Notes under the pieces: generated by a model
The model's input: the letters and a program-made list of their open reading frames with translations, nothing else
Databases searched by the model: none
What the model was told of the DNA's origin: nothing
In this document: in pieces, positions 57,620 to 64,000 of the stretch
How positions within the stretch are numbered: the stretch's first letter is position 1
How the letters are laid out: each line of letters opens with the position of its first letter
Position numbers and translations under genes: made by a program
From: Rhynchopus sp. YZ270_cl-10
Taxonomy: Eukaryota; Euglenozoa; Diplonemea; Diplonemida; Diplonemidae
DNA length: 64,000 nt
Reading direction: 5' to 3'
NCBI GenBank assembly: GCA_964035575.1
Contig: OZ037866.1
Location: forward strand, 434,001 to 498,000

Positions 57620-58930
57620 ATATTTTTTTTAAACGCGCGATAGTACAAATCCTTCAGGAAGAACCAAAAAATATATTTTTTGATAGCGTCTAACCCGAGC
57701 GTATAATTATGCTGATTTGCTAACAAAAAAGCGTCGAAAGCATGTCAATATGGGTATTAATTACACACGCTAAAACCCCCTCTGTAGGGTGATTTTCCTT
57801 GGATTGCTGGAACCGTGTATTGTCAGTCTGTAATCGCATCACATTACATTCCACAGGATCTCTTTGGCTTTGCAATGACGTGGTTCCGTTGGAACAGGAA
57901 GCATTTTTCCTCTGTAAGTAGTTAAGGTTTGATGGTGTAGTAGATATATCACCTTCTCTTGCTAATGTTTGATGCAGTTCACTTCTGCGAATTTTTTTCT
58001 CCCGGGCGACATTGAGTGCAGATCCTGCACCAGCAGGTGATTGTCGACACAACAAAAAAAAAAACGATCAAAAAAAAAAAAATCTTCTTAATTCCCTGCA
58101 GCAGGGTTCTAGGTCAGGGGATTATCGTGCGGTTCGCATTTAGTTGAAATCAACTAAATCTTTTTTTGGGAGGGGGAAAAAAAAAAAAAAAGAGGGGATT
58201 TTTGGGCACTTTTGGGGACCCCTCGCCCGACCCCCAGATGACTGGAATGATGGAACCATAAAATTTTTCTGCTCGCTGCGTACCGTACCCCTTATTTTTT
58301 TTGCCTGCGGCGCCATTTTCCTTTTTTGCTCCGCAAAAAAGGGTTCGTTGAGTGACTGTGTGGTGTAAACCAGCATTTTTACACCGTACCCTATTTTTTT
58401 TCGCCTGCGGCGCCATTTTTTTCTTCTTTTTTCATACGGCTAAAGAATCGCAGGGTGGCGTTCGCGAAGTTTGACGAATACAAGCGCGTGCAAAAAGTAG
58501 TTATGCAGTGGAGAAAGAATGGAAACCACCAACCCTGAACAGTACTTGACCTGCCTTTCCCGGGGGGAAAATTTTTTTTTATCAACTAAATCTGAGAAAA
58601 TTGCGAATTTGACGATAATGGGCTGAACAAAATCCCCCAAAAAAAAAAAAAAATCCAGATTTAACGGAAAATGTGTTACACATTTTCCGTTTACTATACC
58701 TAGGACCCTGCCTGCAGTCACCGGATCACTACAGTTCGATAACCAACTGGAAGTCCTGGAAGTCCTGCGTCCACAGACTTTCAACTACCATTTAAACTCA
58801 TTTCCCCCAGCTTTCCAGCTTGGACACCCCCTCCTCTCCCCTCCCCACGAAACCCGCACCCCCCAATACCATTTGAACACAAGACTCGATCTCTCTTTTT
58901 CATTTTACCCCTTCCCCTTCCCCTCTTCCT
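57620..58930. other. Gene-free stretch with hAT-related fragments and hairpins
   Basis: GCCTGCGGCGCCAT occurs at 58303 and 58403 with CTCCGCAAAAAAGGGTTCGTT between, as inside the 883-bp hAT element (9983 and 10067), so a diverged relative lies at about 58260-58440. ATCAACTAAATCT is directly repeated at 58147 and 58579. A perfect hairpin (ACGGAAAATGTGT/ACACATTTTCCGT) lies at 58663-58692. Confidence 0.5.
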
Positions 58931-58986
58931 CTCTCACCACCACCACCATCAGACATACACAAAAAACCCGCCTTTCAAACAACACA

Positions 58987-60111
58987 ATGCAAGGTACCCC
59001 TGCATCACCTCCACGAAGGGCTGGGTCTGCACATTCTAATATATCTGCCCTGGCGCTTACACCTGAGAGCATTGGGAAGGCGGCGGATGAGTTGTTGCAG
59101 CGGAACCATCATCAGCATGTTAGAAACACCCGCAAGGCGCAGAGGGAGCATCCTGTGTTGGATCTGGATGCGGCGTATGGTGAGGACGACGCAGACGAGC
59201 CTGCCTCCCCGCAGAGCGAACACCATGGGAACGATGCCCCAGAGGAGGAAGACCATTTGCTGACCTTTGCGTTTCTCGACCAAATGGAGCGCTCGGCGTA
59301 CGAGGCGTTGTGGGTCAGGGCAGAGCTAGGGGGTAGCCTTCTCCAAGAGGCTGCACGGCAGATGGAACAGATGTTAACCCAACTGCGTAGCCCCTCCCGG
59401 CATACATCATCGCAGCCCCCAACCGAGCAAGACCTAGCACCCCTCCGCGACAGCATCGTCACCGCAGCCGCCCTATTTTATTCGGCCCTCGGGGAGCGTC
59501 AACGCTGTGCCGTAGCGTTGCAACGAAAGCAGCTCCAGCTCCTCCACGGAAAGTCTGCCTGGATGTACGGAAGCAGAACCGTACCCCCTAGCGGGAGAGA
59601 CCAACGCTGTGCGATAGAAGTGGAAAACCTTCCTGCAGCGTGGTCGCCACAGCGTGCGGACACTGTGGCGCGTGTCTTTGGGGAACGGTGTAGTGTGTCC
59701 CTCTCGGCACCATGCGCAAAACATGCTCCCACAAGCAGCACTCCACTCTCGATGAAGGTAGAGTACTCTACGGAGGCTGCTGCTTTGGCGAGCATCAAGG
59801 GGCTGCAAAACCATGTCATAGATGGGTCACCAATACGCGCACGAACTGCGCTGCAGAGACCTAGACGAGGAGGGGATGTGGCGAAGGAGGGTGGTGGTGG
59901 TGGTAGTGGTGGTGGTGGTGGTGGTGGGGGTCTGAGCAATCCCGTGCTGTCCCCGTCTGCAGAAGAACGCCTTGTAGCGCACCGTGCCTCGCGGCTTGCA
60001 CAGGATATGTATGTCCGCAAGAGGGCGGAGGAGAGCGACAACGCATCGCACAGAGCCTTCGTGATGAAGGGTGTCCAGGAAAAGACGGACCTCGACGATA
60101 TTCTGTACTGA
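58987..60111 (+). CDS. Uncharacterised RRM-like protein
   Basis: 374 residues from the ATG at 58987, 34 nt after a strong C/T tract ending CACCATCAG (58951-58952). An in-frame ATG at 58873 would translate the pyrimidine tract and is rejected. 1-95 is low-complexity (Pro, His, acidic). 100-190 is helical (FLDQMERSAYEALW, LLQEAARQMEQML). 207-290 resembles an RNA-recognition fold: CAIEVENLP as strand 1, then a helix, and MKVEYSTEAAALASIKGLQN as strand 3 and helix 2. A poly-Gly run lies near 303-318. The tail is helical and acidic. RNA binding is inferred only; aromatic RNP residues are not obvious. Confidence 0.7.
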   Translation: MQGTPASPPRRAGSAHSNISALALTPESIGKAADELLQRNHHQHVRNTRKAQREHPVLDLDAAYGEDDADEPASPQSEHHGNDAPEEEDHLLTFAFLDQMERSAYEALWVRAELGGSLLQEAARQMEQMLTQLRSPSRHTSSQPPTEQDLAPLRDSIVTAAALFYSALGERQRCAVALQRKQLQLLHGKSAWMYGSRTVPPSGRDQRCAIEVENLPAAWSPQRADTVARVFGERCSVSLSAPCAKHAPTSSTPLSMKVEYSTEAAALASIKGLQNHVIDGSPIRARTALQRPRRGGDVAKEGGGGGSGGGGGGGGLSNPVLSPSAEERLVAHRASRLAQDMYVRKRAEESDNASHRAFVMKGVQEKTDLDDILY

Positions 60112-60402
60112 ATTTTGAGGCAACGAAAGAAGGGCGTGGAGTTCACATGAGAAAAAAAGCGAGGTGTCTACACGGCATCAATTTTTCAGAAGAAAAAGAG
60201 TATTGTACTTGGCATGTATCTTCCTGTTGTCAAACCTCATTGAACGCATAAGCGTCAATGAAGGGTGAAGAGTTGAGGACGATCTGTGTCAAAATCTTTT
60301 AAGTATAATGCTGGGGCAACGCTGTGTGCAGGGCCTACGTTGGTAGGCGATTGCAGATCACAAAAGGGGGAGAAAGGAAAAAAAAAAACAAGAACATTAA
60401 CG
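60112..60402. other. Intergenic before hAT copy 2
   Basis: 3' flank of the RRM-like gene. The last 8 bp (60395-60402, CATTAACG) are the hAT target duplication. Nothing else is seen. Confidence 0.5.
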
Positions 60403-61285
60403 CAGGGAAGTTCCTAAGTGGGACCGAGAACATGAAATTCTGGATTTTAGTTTTTTTTTCCTTTTTTTTTTCCCTTTTTTTCCTTAGGGGGCTTTCTTGT
60501 GGTTTCTGGTGGGTTTCACTGTAGGTGACACACCACCAGTGTGGTGAAATGGTCGAAACTCTCAAAAGCAAGAGTTTTCAGGGGGCAAGAAAAAAAAATT
60601 GACAACAAAATCCTTCACTGTCCAGGGCTGTACCCCCAATTTTTTTTTTGCCTGCGGCGCCATTTTTCATTTTTTGCTCTGCAAAAAAGGGTTCGTTGGA
60701 AGCTAGATTTTTACACTGTACTCAAATTTTTTTGCCTGCGGCGCCATTTATATTATTTTTTGCTCCGCAAAAAGAGAAGTGCAACGCCTCACCGTTCATC
60801 GGCGGAAGCACTGGTTCCACGGGTTATCGAACCCCAGAGAGCACTTCATTGGCATGCACGCGGTTACCGCGAGGGAGCGTGTATGCAGGTACAAAATCAC
60901 TGCCCCATCCAAATAATATTCCCAACGTCTTTGGGGATCCCCTTGCATTTTGCAGCCAAAAATGCAACTAGACCAAAGCAAAAAGTTCCGCGCGAGTGTA
61001 GCGCGCCCGGGTTTGGACCCCTTTTTGAATTTCGAGGGGCGGTTAAAGTGGGCCCAGAATCACAGTTCTGACACTCATTTAGCATTGTGAGCAACTCACT
61101 AGTGGTCGTAACCAAAATTTGTATCAATCAAGAACTTGTCCATTTTCTCGAAATGACCCCACTACAGTGAGGGTAGAGCTCGGAAAGCCCGAAAAAGGGC
61201 AAAAAACCCCACCCAAAAAAAGGAAAAAAACGGGAACATAAATCCAGAATTTTGCTGTTTTTTCCGAGAACAAGGAACAACCCTG
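60403..61285. mobile_element. Non-autonomous hAT-type element (copy 2, uninterrupted)
   Basis: 883 bp flanked by CATTAACG at 60395-60402 and 61286-61293, with CAGGG/CCCTG ends. Apart from small differences in a T run it appears identical to the copy at 9029-10618 without that copy's insertion. The interior holds two GCCTGCGGCGCCAT units and no transposase. Confidence 0.9.
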
Positions 61286-61518
61286 CATTAACGTGGGTGC
61301 ATGCACTCTGCGTGTGTATGACCACTTTCCTAGCCTAAGGTTTGATTTTTTTTTTTGTTGTATTTTCTTCGTTTCCATTAGAATTCTCAGTTTTATATTT
61401 TGTCAATAATCACACACCCCCCATTTTGCTTATTATTGAAACTGTATTTTTTTTTAAATGCCAATGACAGACATAAACCCCCAATCCCCCCCAATCCCTT
61501 GGTTGGGAAGAAACAAAC

Positions 61519-64000
61519 ATGCCGTATCTCGAAATTTTTGTCTTGACGGCGGCGAAAAAGTTTGCTGCAGGTACTGCGATGCTGTACGGTACTGCTCGGG
61601 TAACTGATGTCATTCGCCCTATTGTTGATGACAACAACAGGCCGTACTACCTCGCTACCAGCAAGGACGTTGTTGTAAGAATGGAGAAGGAACGGGGTAA
61701 GCACAAGTACATGATAAAGAGCGACCAGATCAAGCCTGGGCTCATGTCCAATATTGGCACACCAGAACCTCTGCAGAAGAAGAACAGGTCAAAGCACCAC
61801 AACTTCTACCAGACCTATAACAACGTATGTCCTTTACTTCTTTGAGAAATGCACACTTGTGCGAAATGACTCAAACGTCGTTTTTATTTTCCCCCTTATT
61901 CTGCTGCAATCTTGTTTCTCCTTATCTTTTGCAGTAAACACCAAATTAAAATGCCTTTTTCGGAAAAAAATAAAAAATAAAAGCCAAAGCAATCCAGAGA
62001 CACGGATGCTGCCAGATCTGGCCAGATTTGGGCTAATTTCCCAGATCTGGCTTGTTTTCCAGATGTGGAGATCTTGTTTCCAGATCTGGGAGATCTGGCC
62101 AGATCGTGCAGAGAGAACCAACCATTTTTTTTTTTGGTTTTTCAACACTTTTTTTCATTTCCCCTTATTCTGCTACCTCATTTCAGAGGGTTTCTTTTGG
62201 ATGTGAGCAAAACATTCTCTCTTCACTGTGCTTGATTTTCACACTTTTTAAATTTATTTTACTTATTCTAAAATTCCCCCCCCTCCCACAGCTTGAGGGC
62301 GGCTCGTTTGCGTTGCGGATGATTCCAAACCCAGCTGGGTTGAAGCAGGACTTGATTGAGTATGTCCTTCCCCTTCCCCCCTCCCCATTTTTAGAGACCA
62401 CCAAAAAGAGCACAGCTCCCGGATGATGTTGTCACAACCAATGTGCTTAATGAGCCTTCGGTTGATGATAGTCTTGCGGGTCTTATCACGGAACTCCATG
62501 AGCAGATGGAGAAAACTAAAGAAATGTGCAGGCAACTCACAGAAGCAGCAAATAACAAAAACTTTCATGCAACCCCCCCTCCCCCTCCCCATCCCCATCC
62601 CCATTTAATGAAGAATTTATTTCTTTTACTTATTTTGCAAAAAACATACGCCATAAAAAGAAAGCTGGTAACATTTTTGTTGATCCCTCACCATATACTA
62701 TCAATTTATTGATTGCATATGATGAAAATACTTTTACCTATTCTAAAAACCCCCCCCCATCCCTCTATCTCTCCCATGACCTGGATCGTCAGTGCAAACA
62801 ACACCAAAAAAACACTCTGCAAACCAAAGCCCACCAAAATCCCTTTGCAGCCTTACAAATGCGAATAACACTTATGTGAGGCCCCGGAAGGTCCTTTTTC
62901 CCCCCTTTTTCCCCCCTTTATGAAAGTTGCTGTTCGGCAAAAAAAAAGAAAAAAAAAAATCTTTTTCAATATTTTGCATCGCAAACAGCGGGATGTACTT
63001 CCCCTGCCAGAACGGCATGGCCGAGATGTGGGGGTGCAGAGGTAAGCAGACGCCCCACATGTTCTCCGACGAGCAAATCACGCCGGGTAGGCTTCTCGAA
63101 AATATGGCCTTCGGAGGGTCCACCACCAAATACGAGGTATGGGACACAACACAGCACAATGAAGGGTCAACATTCTGCGCGAAGAATTACCCTCACTAGA
63201 CATCACTCACACAAGCACAATGCATTGTGCAACCAATACCACAATGCCACTTTCCCCCTTCCCACACCTCATCCATCTTCTACCAGAGCACCTGGTTTTA
63301 CCTGAAAATTCCGAATCATTCTCTGGGGGTTTTTTGCCGTGCATTTCTATTTTTTGTTTCCCCCCCCCCCCCCCCCCCACAGGCAGCGCAGTTGAAGAAC
63401 TCTTTCGGATTGACTGATCAGGAGGCACAAAGTCTTGGCTCACAAGGGCTTTCTAGGATGCGTGCCCACAACTCACCTGGTTACCGCATGGAAGGGTCCA
63501 ACTTTGGTGCAGGACAGTGGGCTTCCAAGATGCGCACAGTCGCGAACTTTAAGGTGCGTATTGCCCGCTTTATGTCCTCCCCTAATGAAGAGTACCAGAA
63601 CAGAGACCGCGGGTACTATCTGGACTACGGATTTGCTGGGAACAACCCGCAGGAGCACGAAAAAATCAAGCACCCCATTCGTCGGGACAGCGACAACCTG
63701 AGCAAAATGAACGAAAACTGGAGCCAGATGGAAGCCTCCTCCTCAAACGGGATTTCCCATGCAGCCGACCCGCTTGTCCACTTCCCCACTGTCCAGGAGG
63801 CCATCCAGCACTGCGAAGCCTTCGGACTCGATTGGGTCTTCGAGAGGAACAATGAGTCCAACGAGTCGCAGCCCACTCCCCGCCACAAACTCTACACAGA
63901 CAACTTCCCTTACAGAGGCGTGACCAAGAAACCCCTCTCCCAACTTGGTGCAAAGAGACAAAGGGGGGGTGACTGGGCTATTGTTGCAGCCCGTGAATGG
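61519..64000 (+). CDS. Mitochondrial complex I subunit with NDUFS4-like C-terminal domain (partial, six exons)
   Basis: Exons as I read them: 61519-61824, 62292-62359, 62397-62568, 62793-62875, 62989-63136 and 63383 to beyond the window. Donors are GTATGT, GTATGT, GC (62569), GTGAGG and GTATGG; acceptors follow C/T tracts. Every junction keeps the frame. About 465 residues are in view. The last exon holds an NDUFS4-type (ETC complex I 18-kDa) region: VRIARFMSSPNEEYQNRDRG, then ADPLVHFPTVQEAIQHCEAF and YTDNFPYRG, matching the ADPL...F.t.EAi..ce..G...Y.dNF pattern of the family. Human NDUFS4 is about 175 residues, so roughly 290 extra N-terminal residues are unusual. An acceptor-like AG precedes the gene at 61469-61470. 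Exons 3-4 are the least certain. Confidence 0.65.
61985..62110. repeat. CCAGATCTGG palindrome cluster in an intron
   Basis: Within the first intron of the complex I gene, CCAGATCTGG and near variants (CAGATCTGGCC, CCAGATGTGGAGATC, GGGAGATCTGGCC) recur about six times over 100 bp and can fold on each other. No known function. Confidence 0.7.

Noticed and set aside
58873-58986. Upstream in-frame ATG for the RRM-like gene
   Set aside because: It would encode SFYPFPFPSSS from the pyrimidine tract before the acceptor-like AG at 58952.
1-64000. Retroviral, LTR-element or Polinton-type remains
   Set aside because: I looked for reverse transcriptase, integrase, capsid and paired long terminal direct repeats and recognised none.

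Overview
This window reads as nuclear DNA of a free-living or parasitic flagellated protist. The genes are eukaryotic: short GT-AG introns with a GTATG donor preference, an SLC6 transporter, Ser/Thr kinases, a complex I subunit, and an RIIa/DPY-30-type flagellar-looking protein. Almost every start codon sits 2 to 50 nt after a pyrimidine tract ending in AG, with no obvious upstream coding exon. That pattern would fit spliced-leader trans-splicing, and a euglenozoan (for example a diplonemid) is my best guess, but this is inference and no spliced-leader gene is visible.

Layout. 0.6-3.2 kb: a myristoylation-type WD40 protein on the minus strand. 3.2-9.0 kb: gene-free, low-complexity DNA carrying several families of short dispersed hairpin repeats and a palindromic MITE-like unit. 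9.0-12.6 kb: a three-level nest of DNA transposons, in which a roughly 0.7 kb hAT-type element sits in a 0.88 kb hAT-type element, which sits in the end of a 2 kb foldback-like element. 13.5-18.5 kb (minus): a single-exon gene of 1680 codons for a membrane receptor with extracellular WD40 propellers, a Pro/Thr stalk, one membrane pass and two tandem kinase domains. 19.3-45.0 kb: a very large, young 38-bp satellite (about 560 monomers) broken by a poly(A)-tailed retroposon present three times, by a TIR-bounded insertion and by a short unique island. 46-48 kb: decayed repeats. 48-49.4 kb: a second stalked surface protein (CUB-like pair, Pro/Thr stalk, EGF-like module). 50.4-52.7 kb: a possible 34-residue gene and an SLC6 symporter. 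53.3-54.3 kb: a piggyBac-type element. 55.6-60.1 kb: three plus-strand genes (unknown, RIIa-like, RRM-like). 60.4-61.3 kb: a second, almost identical copy of the 0.88 kb hAT-type element. 61.5 kb to the end: a six-exon gene ending in an NDUFS4-like complex I domain, cut by the window edge.

The most interesting item is the receptor with extracellular WD40 propellers and two intracellular kinase domains. It has a Pro/Thr-stalked surface neighbour at 48 kb and a lipid-anchored WD40 protein at 1-3 kb. The transposon nest and the two hAT copies show clean 8-bp target duplications and near identity, so they look recently mobile. No reverse transcriptase, integrase, capsid or LTR signature was recognised anywhere in the window.
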